A stretch of 64,000 bases of DNA from JAGTVG01 sp963699805 (GCA_963699805.1 CAVOVH010000009.1:412420-476419), one strand, 5' to 3'. Counted from the first letter of the stretch, positions 41,182 to 52,201 are shown. Notes: generated by a model from the letters alone, not told the origin. A program made the numbers and translations.

Positions 41182-41806
41182 TTTGTCAATACATGTATAG
41201 ATGTCTTATATATAAGTGTTTTACTTGCTATAGTCATGTTGTTTTAGTGTGTTTGTAGCTATCAAATGCGGTGGGCGACGGACAGACGCATGTCGGTGAG
41301 AATTCTCAGGTTTTGGGCATCACTAGCTCGTCTTTCTCACTCTGCTGGCAGATGGCGCGCCACGTCATGAGAATGTCTATTCACACCCAGAGATTATCAA
41401 CCCTTCATCTTTTGCTCATAGTTAGGAATTTAAATTGATTCACATAAGTGGTAATAAGTAAATGTTTGGGTGTGCGCACGAGTGAGGAGTGTGCTATATT
41501 TTTACTTATGATGACATTATTTTGTTGACTGCCACCGACACACTGGCGCGATCGAATGGCGCAAATGGCGACGAGAGCGGAAATAAAGGATGAGAAGCAT
41601 ACTTTGTACAGCGCGACCTTGTCGATGGCACCAGAATGTAGCATAAGTATGGCTATGAAGTTTTTGGTACTCATGGGTAGCGCTTCCTTAGGATCTGATG
41701 CCTGATGCTGATCGGCAATTAGTCCGAAGCCAAAAGCCACAAGGCCCTTTCAATTCTTTCACTCCGCTTATTATTCTCACAGTTTCCAAACACCGTTCTC
41801 TTGATC
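41182..41806. other. Intergenic region, nothing recognised
   Basis: About 620 bases with no convincing gene. A minus-strand frame of 111 codons exists (41405-41740) but has poor composition. Confidence 0.35.
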
Positions 41807-42607
41807 ATGCTTTCACCTACCATTATGATTTGTGCTGCAATTGTGTTAAGCAATCTACTTCTTACCAAGAGCAGTGCTTGGACGCAAGAAGACGTGCTGG
41901 CCCTTCACGGCGGGGTTTTGTCCGAACAAGAGCTCCAGTTTCTCAAGCGACGGCTCCAGAATGACGCCTACTCCGGTACTATTGATGAACTCTTTGACAA
42001 CCGAAACAAAATCAATCGTACAGTTCAATTCACTGAGAATGGCCTGGTCGCCACCACCACAAGCAACAGCGCCTACGTCGCGTCGCTCATTCAAATGCAT
42101 GTAACTGACATGAAGAATCTATTGTTTCCAATTCGCCAAGGTGACCCACTCTTTGTGTCGTTATTCGACAATATTGAACAAACACAGCTGGAGGTTCAGA
42201 ATATTACAAATGGTGTGAATATTACGAACACGGGATCCACTGATTGCGGAGTGATTCTCGTCCAACAACATGCAGCCCAAGTGAGCTCCTTTGTGGATAC
42301 CGGCGTTCGTCGACCTAACTTTGACTGGACTGAGCCCAGTGTTTGCATTGATGATCCAACACCAACTCTATCTTCAGTGACAACGCAACCACCAGTAGAC
42401 CTAGCGCCTACGATGACATCACCAGAAGAAACTTCAGTGACGACGTCACCGACTCCTTTGGTGACTACACGACCAACAGTAGTAGTGCCTACGATGATAC
42501 CATCACCAGATAAAATGACAGAGAACGCGATTACTTCTTCAACGTGTACCAAGAAATTTACTGTATCTGTTCTTTCCTTGAACTTGTTCCTTTCATTCCT
42601 GTATTAG
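41807..42607 (+). CDS. Secreted, probably GPI-anchored surface protein
   Basis: The start at 41807 gives a signal peptide (IMICAAIVLSNLLLTKSSA). The body contains helical segments and several N-glycosylation sequons (NRT, NIT twice). Then follows a Thr/Pro/Ser-rich stalk with repeated TTSPTP, TTQPP and TTRPT units, and a C-terminal hydrophobic tail (FTVSVLSLNLFLSFLY) with no charged residue after it. That order is typical of GPI-anchored cell-surface proteins. No enzyme domain is recognised. In diatoms such proteins are often cell-wall or adhesion components; this role is inferred. Confidence 0.65.
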   Translation: MLSPTIMICAAIVLSNLLLTKSSAWTQEDVLALHGGVLSEQELQFLKRRLQNDAYSGTIDELFDNRNKINRTVQFTENGLVATTTSNSAYVASLIQMHVTDMKNLLFPIRQGDPLFVSLFDNIEQTQLEVQNITNGVNITNTGSTDCGVILVQQHAAQVSSFVDTGVRRPNFDWTEPSVCIDDPTPTLSSVTTQPPVDLAPTMTSPEETSVTTSPTPLVTTRPTVVVPTMIPSPDKMTENAITSSTCTKKFTVSVLSLNLFLSFLY

Positions 42608-42895
42608 CAAGAGCTCCGCTTTTTCTCAATCAAACTAGCGCATTGAATACATATAAAATTATGGAATGATTCAAAACGGAGCGTGTAACATTTTTATGCA
42701 TATGAGATCAGATAGATACCTGCGTGTCTCCTATGATCGAGGCCTCTGCGTGATGTGGAAGGGGGCGGATGTGGTGGACTGCTTCCACGTGGCGCCTGAT
42801 CGGCATCTTGCACATCAGCACTAAGTCCCTACGTGCATGTTGGTTTCTGTGATTGTCTAATACACTTGATACCATACAGTACAGAAAGATACAGA

Positions 42896-45015
42896 ATGAT
42901 CGTTTCAATAGATCGATTAGCTGCATTCTCCATGGCTATATTTCTCTTGTTGGCGGGAGGCGCCGATTCCTTCACTCCCTTCACTCGCCACCAAGTATCT
43001 CATCGACGACATGTACCGTTTCCTTTAAGAACCGCAGGTGCAGACATTGAGCAAGAGACGGAACAATCTTTTCCTCCCACAACTAGTGACACTGGTGATG
43101 ACGATTCGGCAGGAGTGCCAGTCGAAAATCGCGGCAAGGTCAACGAGATTGACTTTTGTATAGCTCCGGCGGATGTGTCGCTATCTCGATCGTACAGTAC
43201 ATCTGCGGATCCAAGTACTTCCGATAAATCACTTTCTTTGACTCGAGCACTGAATAATGCATCTAATCGTGCTGTACGACGTATTCTCTTGGCAAGGTCG
43301 TGGCCATCAGCAGAAGCTTTGAACTTGAGTCTACGTCAAGTACTGGCTGCTGAACGCGACAATAACTCTCGGGAAGCAGCACAAGCAAAGACTCACAAAA
43401 TCCAAGTGTCCAGTACCACGTCCCATTCTTAATATTCTAGTGAGACGTCGGGGAGACTCCGAAACTGTCGGCAAAGAACCAATACCAAGGAAAAGTCGAA
43501 CCGATGAAGAGTACGTCTCTGATCAAGTTACAGCCTTTCGCGAGCGATACAGTGCTATTCCAGGCTTTTCACTGGCAGAAGCATATCTAGAATGTATTCT
43601 TAGTCTTGCTACAAGTGGAGAAGAGTCTCCGCGTGTTTCAGAGGTGAGTGTTTGTAGCTACTGTAGCATTTATGTTGTGTATGTGTCACACACTGGAAAT
43701 GTTTAGCAGATCTTACATGTACAGTATAAACTGTTCGTTTCTTGTGTTCTAGGTGATCGAAGCCGGTATATATGACGAATCTTATCGTCGTGTTGTAGCT
43801 GTGCTAAAGAGTGTAGGTACAGTCTTTGAAAAGGTGCCGGGCAATGAGCAGTTGAGGAGAATTTCGCCAAAGCTTGTGGATCAAGACATTTGTCTATCCA
43901 TGCTGGATAAGATGAATATGAAGCAAGAGCTCATGAAAGTCGAAATTCCTCCACAGATTATAAACGCATCAACTACAACAAGTGACAACAAGCAAGCAAA
44001 AGACAAGGTGATTGAAAAGAATCCGAGTAATGTGACTGAAGCCAAGAAGTTTCGTCCGTTAAAGCTGCTCTTGCGTGGAACCGATAGCTCCGAGGAAGAA
44101 GAATTTGAGTTGGATCACGATGATTTGGGTGGCGTCTTGCTGAGCGCAGAAGAGCCTAGTATGACTCGTCAGCTGAATGTGCTTTCAAACATTGTAAACC
44201 GCGCTCTGTTGTTCGGAGGCGACCAAGAATTACTAGTATTGTCGGAAACTCTCGATGCAGACAAGCCTGCATTCATACAAAGGTGGTATCCTGGACCCGT
44301 TGGTGAAATCGAGCTTTTCAGTCCAGAACAAGAGACGAGGCCAGGGGTGCAGTACCTCAACTGCCTCGTGAGCTTGTTGAAAACATGTTATAGGAACGGC
44401 ATTGTGACAACGTTGGACCCGCCTTTCCCTCTCATTCAGAGCTACAGTAATGCATACGAGCGTTTGATGGCTTCCCTAGTAGAGCTCGGTAGCGGGTACA
44501 TTAAGCCTGTGAGTGACGTGATGACAATGCCAAAGCCGAGAACTGCTCAAGAGGAACTAGGGAGATTTGCAGTATGGGAATCCGCGTTTAGAAGCAAACA
44601 GAATGCGACATCGTACCCAGAGGATCTCGAAGGATCGTGGGAAGTAAAAGACGAGATTGGTGGTGAAACCATTGGAGTCTCAACAGTTATTTTTCGGCCA
44701 AAAGGTCAAGTTGACGTAGCACCTCCGATGCAGGGTCTTCGATGGCGACTGGATCCTGGTCCGACGCATCTCGATACGTGCACGTTTCAAGTGTTGGGCG
44801 ACGATGGCACAATTTTACAATACAGGGGCTTTATTGACCGAGGAGCAAGGTTGGAAGCTCGCTTCTCAAGACGCCGAATAAGAATTCGTGGATCGGTAAT
44901 GTTCCAAATGCGTGATGGTGACGGCGGATTGCTGGGTTCTGATTACTGGAATGATATGCTGCCTATCAATTACAAAACTGGAACGACCAAATTTGTCATG
45001 ACTAAGAACTCATAA
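42896..45015 (+). CDS. Plastid-targeted protein of unknown function (two exons, one frame break)
   Basis: The N-terminus (LAAFSMAIFLLLAGGADSFTPF) is a signal peptide with phenylalanine just after the cleavage site, the plastid-import mark of diatoms. A break near 43410 (…HKIQV, then VPRPILNILVRRRGD) shifts the frame. The intron is 43644-43752 (GAG|GTGAGT...TTCTAG, phase 0). The C-terminal 420 residues hold LDQDICLSMLDKM-like helices, an acidic linker (DSSEEEEFELDHDD) and a lipocalin-like beta part: DLEGSWEVKDEIGGETIG, VSTVIFRPKGQVDVAPP, LRWRLDPGPTHLDTCTF, IRGSVMFQMRDGD. I do not recognise the whole family. Confidence 0.65.
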
Positions 45016-45365
45016 TAACAGTACAGTAAACATACGGTACGTAGGCCTGCTATTACAGTTCTCTACTCGTTCTGTCATGAAAATAACATGATGTAGCTAG
45101 TTGCGCCTGGCTATACAAGGATCAGTGTATGGAACCTAGTGCAAGGCAGCATTTATCGTAGTCCTAGCTACAATTATCAGGTAAGAGTGCTGTACTACTT
45201 CGTATTAGAGTTGAATGCTACAGTAAGCAGGGACGGATTTAGACGGGACTCGATAAAACCACGTCACCGGCCACGATGACATCATCAGAAACGCAGAACG
45301 CAATTGAAGTCGCGACTTGTTCTGTAGCTTTGTTGTTTCATTTTGTTCTGTCACAAATCACGACG
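45016..45365. other. Intergenic region, nothing recognised
   Basis: Gene-free, with several AGCTAG and CTACAGT words. It separates two genes on the plus strand. Confidence 0.3.
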
Positions 45366-46358
45366 ATGATGCTGCCAACAGCTCGATGCCGTTCCACCGT
45401 CTCACTCATTGGGTTTCTACTTCTCATTATTGCTCTTTCAGAAGCATTTCAAGTGCGTTCGCTTCGACCTCATCGGCGGCGGTCGCTTTCACCTCGCGTC
45501 GTTTGTGATGAGAACGCGGCTGCACGAGTCATCAAGAGAGAAGAGAATGCTTCGCGGAATCAAGGCTTTCTCTCGGAACTCCAAACATATAGTAATGGGA
45601 TTAGCGAAGTTCGCGGCGGTAGCAATATCGTCTCGAAGCGCCTTGGCTTGTCGACACTTGCCGTCCTTCTGACAGTGACTCTTCCCAAACTCGCTCCTTC
45701 GTTGCAAAGTCTCTTTGAGGCCTACAGTCAGTGCCTGGTTACTAACCCACTAGTAACAAAAGTGCTTACGGGGGCCGTCCTAGCGACGCTTGGTGATGCA
45801 TTGGCTCAGGCCGGGGACAACAAGCCATACGACGCGGCGCGCGCTTCCTCGTTTGCTGCATTTGACTCTTGCTATCGCGTGTTTCAGCACGCAGCCTTTC
45901 CATTCGTTATTGGAAACTGTCAGGGACGTGTTCTGTCTAGACTTATTTCTGCTCTTCCAGGGCTGACAGTTGAAGCAACACCCGCTCTTGCAGTTTTTGA
46001 ACGCGTCTTTACCTACCAAATGTGTGTAGTTCCACTGCTCTATTATCCAGGTACGTCAGTTTCTACTCTATACACTTGCACTCGTCTTAGAATTCATGCT
46101 AATGTTATTTATTCGGTTGCTGTAGTCTTTTTTGCTCTTACGGGGTACATGCAAGGACTCGATGCCAAAGGATCCTTTCAACGAGCAAAGGCAAACTTTC
46201 TACCTTGCTGGAAGAAAAATCTAATGTTCTGGGTGCCTATCCAAGCCGTTATGTTTGGACTCATTCCTCAGAGATTTCAAGTCAGTTTTACCTGTGTAAT
46301 GGGCATATTGTGGAGTCTCATCTTGTCATTGATGGCGGGAAAGGCAAAGAAGGAGTAA
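45366..46358 (+). CDS. Mpv17/PMP22-family membrane protein, plastid-type presequence
   Basis: I use the ATG at 45366 because it gives a signal sequence (TVSLIGFLLLIIALSEAFQV) with phenylalanine after SEA, like a diatom plastid signal; an earlier ATG at 45276 is possible. The Mpv17/PMP22 part is FEAYSQCLVTNPLVTKVLTG, LATLGDALAQ, ASSFAAFDSCYRVFQHA, then KKNLMFWVPIQAVMFGLIPQ and VMGILWSLILSLMAG. A 75-base intron at 46051-46125 (CCAG|GTACGT...TGTAG, phase 1) is in frame and free of stops, so translation of unspliced RNA would add 25 odd residues. Mpv17 relatives are organelle-membrane channels. Confidence 0.85.
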   Translation: MMLPTARCRSTVSLIGFLLLIIALSEAFQVRSLRPHRRRSLSPRVVCDENAAARVIKREENASRNQGFLSELQTYSNGISEVRGGSNIVSKRLGLSTLAVLLTVTLPKLAPSLQSLFEAYSQCLVTNPLVTKVLTGAVLATLGDALAQAGDNKPYDAARASSFAAFDSCYRVFQHAAFPFVIGNCQGRVLSRLISALPGLTVEATPALAVFERVFTYQMCVVPLLYYPGTSVSTLYTCTRLRIHANVIYSVAVVFFALTGYMQGLDAKGSFQRAKANFLPCWKKNLMFWVPIQAVMFGLIPQRFQVSFTCVMGILWSLILSLMAGKAKKE

Positions 46359-46542
46359 CTCGATTGATCTGATGAATAAATTTTTGTTGAAGGCGAGTCG
46401 TTAAGGCACGTCATCATAATGTATAATAGAAAATATATATGTACTCGTATGAAAATGAGCTAGAAGAGACGTTACTGCTTTACAGTATTTAAACTTATTC
46501 GTAATCTCCTGACTTTTTCACGCATCAAAACCTGTTCCCTTA

Positions 46543-47559
46543 CTACGCCTTACCCAAGACAAGTGCAAGTAAGGCCATTCTCACAAACATTCCATTTTCC
46601 ATTTGCCGAAAGTAAGCTGCTCTTGGATCCGAGTCAACACTTGTGGAAATTTCGTCGACACGAGGAAGTGGATGCATGACAATCATGTCGGATGGCGCTG
46701 CCGACATGATTTCGTTATCCACCACGTATGACCCCTTTACCTCATTGTACGCATCCTCATTATCGAATCGCTCTCGCTGTACTCGAGTGACATACAGTAC
46801 GTTGGCTCCTTGAATCGCTTCTTGTATATTGAAACATGATTGTTGCGTGACGTTGGAATAGTCAGAGACATAGTCTTGTACATAGTCTGGCATTTGCAAG
46901 GACTCTGGTGAACAATATCGCAACTGAATGTTTAAGGAAGACCGAGCAAGAAGCTTGGCCAAGGAATGTACAGTTCTACCATGCTTCAAGTCTCCCAAAA
47001 GTACTACTGTAAGTGGTTGTTCTTGTTGTTGTATATCATCCAGTGAAATGTTGAGTTCATTGCAAATGGTAAAGAGATCCAAGAGTGCTTGAGTAGGATG
47101 TTCACCAGTACCATCTCCTGCATTCAATACTGGTTTCAGAGAGGATGCAACCACTTTTTCCACACTGCCGGTAACGGAATGTCTCAAGACTGTCACGTCG
47201 GAATAGCATTCAATGCATCGAATGGTATCACTCAAACTCTCGCCTTTTTTGCCGGCCGACGAATTTCCCTTGCCATCGACATGAAGGACACTTCCACCAA
47301 GTCGTTGCATGGCTGCTTGAAAACTACACGATGTTCGTGTGGATGCTTCGTAAAAGACGGTGGCCAAGACGCGGTGGGCCAGTCGATTGTCGCCGCCATC
47401 GTCGCGCACAAGTGTTTTCATTTCGTTCGACACTTGAAACAACAGTGACAAGCCAGATGGAGTAATTTGTGTTACTGATAATAGAGAGGCATCTTTCCAG
47501 GTAGCAGGATCCGACGTTAACTTGTCAACCAGGGAGGAAAGAACGGTATTGTCCGTCAT
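46543..47559 (-). CDS. pyrB: Aspartate carbamoyltransferase
   Basis: Catalyses carbamoyl phosphate plus aspartate to N-carbamoylaspartate, the second step of pyrimidine synthesis. The chain of 338 residues is complete and intron-free. Active-site parts are FYEASTRTSCSFQAAMQRLGG (S-T-R-T phosphate loop), AGKKGESLSDTIR with the mobile-loop lysine, GEHPTQALLDLFTI, and MHPLPRVDEI near the C-terminus. No presequence is obvious, so cytosolic location is likely. It is a stand-alone ATCase, not part of a CAD fusion. The symbol follows bacterial usage. Confidence 0.93.
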   Translation of the reverse strand: MTDNTVLSSLVDKLTSDPATWKDASLLSVTQITPSGLSLLFQVSNEMKTLVRDDGGDNRLAHRVLATVFYEASTRTSCSFQAAMQRLGGSVLHVDGKGNSSAGKKGESLSDTIRCIECYSDVTVLRHSVTGSVEKVVASSLKPVLNAGDGTGEHPTQALLDLFTICNELNISLDDIQQQEQPLTVVLLGDLKHGRTVHSLAKLLARSSLNIQLRYCSPESLQMPDYVQDYVSDYSNVTQQSCFNIQEAIQGANVLYVTRVQRERFDNEDAYNEVKGSYVVDNEIMSAAPSDMIVMHPLPRVDEISTSVDSDPRAAYFRQMENGMFVRMALLALVLGKA

Positions 47560-47675
47560 GGTTGTCGGCGTCGAAGATTTTGTGGATCAAAAGGCATGAG
47601 GTCTGTCACACCCCAGCACGAAAATCACTCTCACGATGATTTCTATAAAAATGAACGCTGGGATGTTATTGACTC

Positions 47676-48755
47676 ATGACCCATCAACCCAAACGATTTG
47701 AGCCACTGATTTTGACTTGCGGCGCGAACGCCACTCCCACTTTTTTCCCACCGATCAACATCACCATGACGACCATGATGATGGAGGACGATACCGCCAA
47801 CATGGGCATGTCAAATGCCACTACAACCATTGATGCTTCAGTAGTACAGAGTCGAATCCTTCAGAGTGCATCGTTGGCCAAGGAGCAAGACGACGACCAA
47901 TGGAAGATGCACAGCAACCCACGTTTCCGCAGCTCTCGGCAATGGCGGCGCGCGGTGGCAAAACGGAATACCGTCGAGTACGATGTCCTCCACACCGATA
48001 CACTCCACTACGAGAAAACTGGGAACAGATTTTGACACCACTTGTGGAGTTTCTCAAACTACAGGCAAGTATAAGAGACGAAATGTGAACATTTGTCCAA
48101 CAAAAATGCAAAGGATGAAACTTGCCAAGAAACGAGCGCGTGGAGTTGTTCTCAGAGTCGCTTTATGCGTACAAACCCACTGGGAAGCCTCCATGTTGTC
48201 AAGATGAAATGGCGCGACATTTTGTCGTAGTCTGATGCATACTTTCTACGGACCTGATTTTCGTTTTGATACTGTAGCAAACATGTTCGTTCTCACACTC
48301 TTTTGCATTCTGTAGGTTCGATTCAATACAAAGACTCGATCAGTAGAAATGAAAACTTCTCAACATACTATTGATTCTGGTGCATTACAAAAGGGTGCAG
48401 ATTTTGCTCTGCATTCATGTTGGGATTTGAAGTGCAAGACGCTGTCGCATTGCTTCGATTGGATGACTTGTATATCGAATCGTTTCAAGTGACTGATGTG
48501 AAAATGCTCCGAGGTGATCACTTGAGTCGTGCTGTAGGACGTGTGGCAGGACAAGATGGAAAGACGAGATTTGCCATTGAAAATGCAACGCGGACTCGAA
48601 TCGTCATTGCCGATACACGAATTCACATGTTGGGAAGTTACGCCAATATTCGAGTGGCGCGAAATGCCATTTGTGATTTGATTCTTGGAGCTCCGCCAGG
48701 AAAAGTGTACAATAATATGCGAAATGTCTCCAAACGAATGAATGAACGATATTAG
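47676..48755 (+). CDS. PNO1: PNO1/DIM2 KH-domain ribosome biogenesis factor (GC-AG intron, two frame breaks)
   Basis: PNO1 (Dim2) binds the 3' end of pre-18S rRNA and partners Nob1 in small-subunit maturation. A variable N-terminus is followed by the conserved block: FPQLSAMAARGGKTEYRRV, PPHRYTPLRENWEQILTPLV, VRFNTKTRSVEMKT, LGFEVQDAVALLRLDDLYIE, KMLRGDHLSRAVGRVAGQDG with the KH loop, TRTRIVIADTRIHMLGSYAN. The intron 48065-48315 starts with CAG|GCAAGT and ends TGTAG, a GC-AG intron, phase 0 (KLQ/VRF). Frames break near 47895 and near 48412 (ADFAL / FMLGFE). The KH loop reads AGQDGKT where others have AGKGGKT. Confidence 0.88.
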
Positions 48756-48863
48756 CTACTTATTAATGAATCAAGTGAGATTTCAACATATCTCGTTTAT
48801 CGTTGCGAGGATTCTTGGTATTATTTGTCTAGCTCGATCGATGTTTACTGAGTATTTATCCAT

Positions 48864-49619
48864 CTATTCGTTAAGATACTTTTCAATATGCTCGATTGAG
48901 GCTGCCGGTGTAATAAACTGAAAGGCTGGCGTGTCTGGAACTGTTGCCAGAGCTTCTACTGCCTTTTCTAGTGACAAGCCCGTGATTTCAAACTCTGTAG
49001 CATCACCTCCATCTGCTTTTAGTGCCATACCTAGTGCAGCCTTTGCCTCGTCCAATTTAAAGAATAACGGGAGCACAGCTGTTCCATCCTCCAGCTCTTG
49101 CATGATTTCCATGCACGCAAACAGTGGAATTTGTTGGCCAATAGGAGATACTTCTGTAGGACAACCTGCCGCTGAGAGATCTTCTGCGCTCGGAATAATA
49201 ATTGCTTGATTCTCCGATACCATTTCAAAGACTTCTCCAAGAGGATAAGGAACAATATCAAGCCCTGGAATGGATGTTTCTTCTCTTGCCTTTGCAAGTT
49301 CTCGCTTGGCATCGGGAACGTGACAATAGAAGAATGCAAGCTCGTATTCATTGACTTGATACTTTAAAGGTTGTCCCTCGCCATTTGCACAACAAAAGAC
49401 TGGAACAGTATTCATATCCTTTTTGATCTGTGGCCATCCCTTGGATTCAAACAGTCGCTTACGTCTCTCTTCGTTGCTGTCTCCGGCATCGTTAGCGGTA
49501 GCCTGTTGTCGTACGGATTGCTTTGTTGTTGGCGCTTGTCTGGGAACCACAAAGCCCTTTGCAACTGAAACGACTCCAAGAATCGCCACAGTTGCAATTT
49601 TCCACTTACGAAACATCAC
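48864..49619 (-). CDS. Tic22-like plastid protein
   Basis: Tic22 acts in the space between the plastid envelope membranes during protein import. The N-terminus (KIATVAILGVVSVAKGFVVP) is a signal peptide with F after AKG, the diatom plastid motif. The mature part has the Tic22 features VPVFCCANGEGQPLKYQ, ELAFFYCHVPDAKRELAKA, VLPLFFKLDEAKAALGMAL and an end like FQFITPAASIEHIEKY. At 251 residues the length is right. It is one exon. Confidence 0.85.
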   Translation of the reverse strand: MMFRKWKIATVAILGVVSVAKGFVVPRQAPTTKQSVRQQATANDAGDSNEERRKRLFESKGWPQIKKDMNTVPVFCCANGEGQPLKYQVNEYELAFFYCHVPDAKRELAKAREETSIPGLDIVPYPLGEVFEMVSENQAIIIPSAEDLSAAGCPTEVSPIGQQIPLFACMEIMQELEDGTAVLPLFFKLDEAKAALGMALKADGGDATEFEITGLSLEKAVEALATVPDTPAFQFITPAASIEHIEKYLNE

Positions 49620-50064
49620 TTGATTAAGAAAATTGAATAGGAACAGAACGTATGGTATGGTAGCAACAGGCCTTGCGGTCGTGATGGCATAATAATGGCG
49701 AATGAAACTATGGTCGGCGGCGTCGAGAAAATATCAAAATGTCTTTGAAATGTCCCTGCTAAATGGCGACATTTCATGTGCTATGCACATGCATTCCAAG
49801 CACAACGCTTTGCATAGGCCGGAGCGGTGGGCCTATTATCATCCATGCAAAGTAACATCAGGGGTTATCGTTGCGATAAGCTTATACTGAAAATGGACCT
49901 AGCAGCTAACGAAACACGAAGCACTTTCCCCAGTTCCCTTTTTCTAATATTTTAGTAGTTGTAGTAGTAGTAAATGTAAATAAATATATGCGGCATCCAG
50001 CCCATCTGAATTCCGCTACAATCCCAAGTCTACACCTGTAGTGTAGAATCGACTGTACCTACCC
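49620..50064. other. Intergenic region with a short GTA microsatellite
   Basis: About 445 bases. A small (GTA/TAG)n run lies near 49953-49975. No gene is seen; it must hold the promoter of the Tic22-like gene at its left end. Confidence 0.35.
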
Positions 50065-51284
50065 CTAGGCAAGTCGAGCATTGCAGTCTTTTGAACTGAC
50101 TGAACCCTTGTTCCCTCCTCCCAGTCCTCCAAGCATTCCGGCCATCTGCCACTGCATTCCCTTTTCCATGTGCGTGCAATACGTCATTCCATAGAAGAGT
50201 TCCAAATCACATCCATGTACATTTGGCTTTTTGGCCTGCTGCACAGCAAAGTCCGCGGTGGGACAAAAGACACAACCTCCACGCGTCATGAAAAAATTGT
50301 GAAATGCGGCCATGAGGTTGTACTCGCAACATTTCACACACTCGTCGTCGCTACCAAAAAGGGCAGCAAATGGTTGGACACGAATATTGGCACTAGAAAA
50401 TCCAGTCTTGTCAGAGAGCTTTGCGAGAACAGACTGACGTTCATTGTCCGACATTTCCGAGGGAAAAACGGATTCACCCGACAAGGAGAGCTTTTGCATC
50501 CTCTGTTCAAAGGCATCCACGAAAAAGATTGCCTCCTTGCACCCCTTGGACTTGGAATTTTCAAGCGTCTCGGTGTCTACCGCAATGCCGCTAGCGAGAT
50601 GCTGACGAGCCATATCCAAAGTAATTTTGCGGCAGAGTTCGTCTGCTGTAGCCTTCACGTCGCCAACCGGAAGGTCGAACTTCACGTGCTTGGGGTACCA
50701 GCAAACGAGCAAGGAGTTCTTGGTGGGTTTGCTTGCGGCTCTACTTGGGCTGATCCAAATGCTAGAGAAATCGGTCCAGTGATGGTGAGATTCGATGTCT
50801 TTCACCACACCCAGGCGTGCATCGAGATTAGTCGCATAGACCAAACTAACGCTCTCGTCGGATTCACTGCTGCTAGGTCCAGTGGAACAGGTATGACTCT
50901 GACGCAATACGAGCGACGCGGCCCTCGGAAACATGTTGATGGTGTTCCTGGATGTAGCATTCGCAGCGCCATCCATCGCGATGGCACCTGGCGGAACCGA
51001 CATTCGCGCGCGCGGCTTGCAATGAGAAACGAGCTCACTGAGACGATAATAAAGACGAAAAATCATCATGAGAACAAAGAAAGTCAAACAAAGTTACGAA
51101 ATAGCATTTCCTGGACTCACTTGTTGAGCACCTTGAGGTTGAGGCCGGCAACGACAGGAACGCAAATTGTCTTGTGCTTTTGCCAGTTTGCTTTTTGGCA
51201 GTCTCTCGAGCAATACATCACCGATTTGCATCTCGAGCAGGTATGGGGAGCCTCGCTCTTGGAACAGTTGGCACAAACACTCAT
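50065..51284 (-). CDS. MYND-type zinc-finger protein (two exons)
   Basis: Exon 1 is 51121-51284 and encodes the MYND finger: CANCSKSEAPHTCSRCKSVM, then YCSRDCQKANWQKHKTIC with its terminal H-x-x-x-C. Exon 2 is 50065-51037; donor GTGAGT, acceptor CTCAG, and the joined frame gives 378 residues. The second half holds a second cysteine cluster (DDECVKCCEYNLMAAFHNFF, GGCVFCPTADFAVQQ, HGCDLELF) that looks metal-binding but which I do not recognise. MYND fingers mediate protein contacts in transcription or protein handling. Confidence 0.8.
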
Positions 51285-51560
51285 TGTCTCGCTATCTATG
51301 ATATATATGAAGTACTTCTGCGGCGCGCGATCTTATTTCCCATGTTAAGATCTTGCGAGATTACATGGCACGCACGGACGCACAAACGAACAAAACTCGT
51401 GCTTGTCTGTTCTGCTTGCTTGTCTGAAAAAAATGGTGCGCGACTGCGCGATGTCGACCGTTGAGAGCACGAAGCATGATGATGTTGAATGAACTTTCTT
51501 TACCAGTATTATACTTAGCCAGTCCTATCATTTCTTTTCTTCTTCTTATATAAACTCAAG

Positions 51561-52034
51561 ATGGCATCACCGCTTGATCTATCTGGAATTGCAAACGAAG
51601 ATGGCGGCGCGCCCCGACATCATCCGACGAACAACAAAACGCGCCGCGATAAGAGGCATGTACATCAAGTAGAAGATAGACAGCTCTTTTCGGAGGACAG
51701 TGATGTTGCAAATTCGGGTTCTTCAAGTGCAGTAGTGAATTTCCTCGGAGATTTTGTTTTTGTCCTGCTCTTCAAAGTGATTTCCATCTTTTTTGACGCC
51801 ATTGCACGAGGATTTTCTCGTGTGTTTGGAAGTGCAAATGGCCATCATCACTACATGTCATCAGCCGAAGAGAATCAAATTCTAGAAACCATGCCGGGAG
51901 AGCAACGAAAGCAGCAGAGAGAGTTACAATATATTCATGTCAATCAAATTCAACAGAGCGATGATCTGGACGATTTACGAAGACGAGTCCAGAAGCTTGA
52001 GGAACGACGAAGGGAACGTGCGAAGCATTCGTAG
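51561..52034 (+). CDS. Small protein with a hydrophobic hairpin and basic coiled-coil tail, unknown function
   Basis: 157 residues from the ATG at 51561. A polar, basic N-terminus is followed by one hydrophobic stretch (VVNFLGDFVFVLLFKVISIF) that may insert in a membrane, a His-rich turn (GHHHYM), and a charged coiled-coil end (DLDDLRRRVQKLEERRRER). No known family is recognised. The gene is one exon and unbroken. Confidence 0.6.
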   Translation: MASPLDLSGIANEDGGAPRHHPTNNKTRRDKRHVHQVEDRQLFSEDSDVANSGSSSAVVNFLGDFVFVLLFKVISIFFDAIARGFSRVFGSANGHHHYMSSAEENQILETMPGEQRKQQRELQYIHVNQIQQSDDLDDLRRRVQKLEERRRERAKHS

Positions 52035-52201
52035 ACTTGGGATACAATGGGGAATGTTCATGTTGAGGTCATCGTATTGACACTGTGGCTATGCATCGAG
52101 TCAATGTGCTACTCGGAGTAGACGAAGGTGTTGAGATCTACGGCACATTTATATTTGAGCCGATGCGTTGACATACTATTAATTTTAACGCATTGTATAT
52201 A

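Noticed and set aside
37637..41420. Terminal inverted repeats around the orphan transposase-like gene
   Set aside because: GGTGGG/CCCACC words on both sides are too short and unequal to count as terminal repeats.
41405..41740. Minus-strand frame of 111 codons
   Set aside because: Mixed composition, no domain, no splice sites that extend it, and it lies in the promoter region of the next gene.
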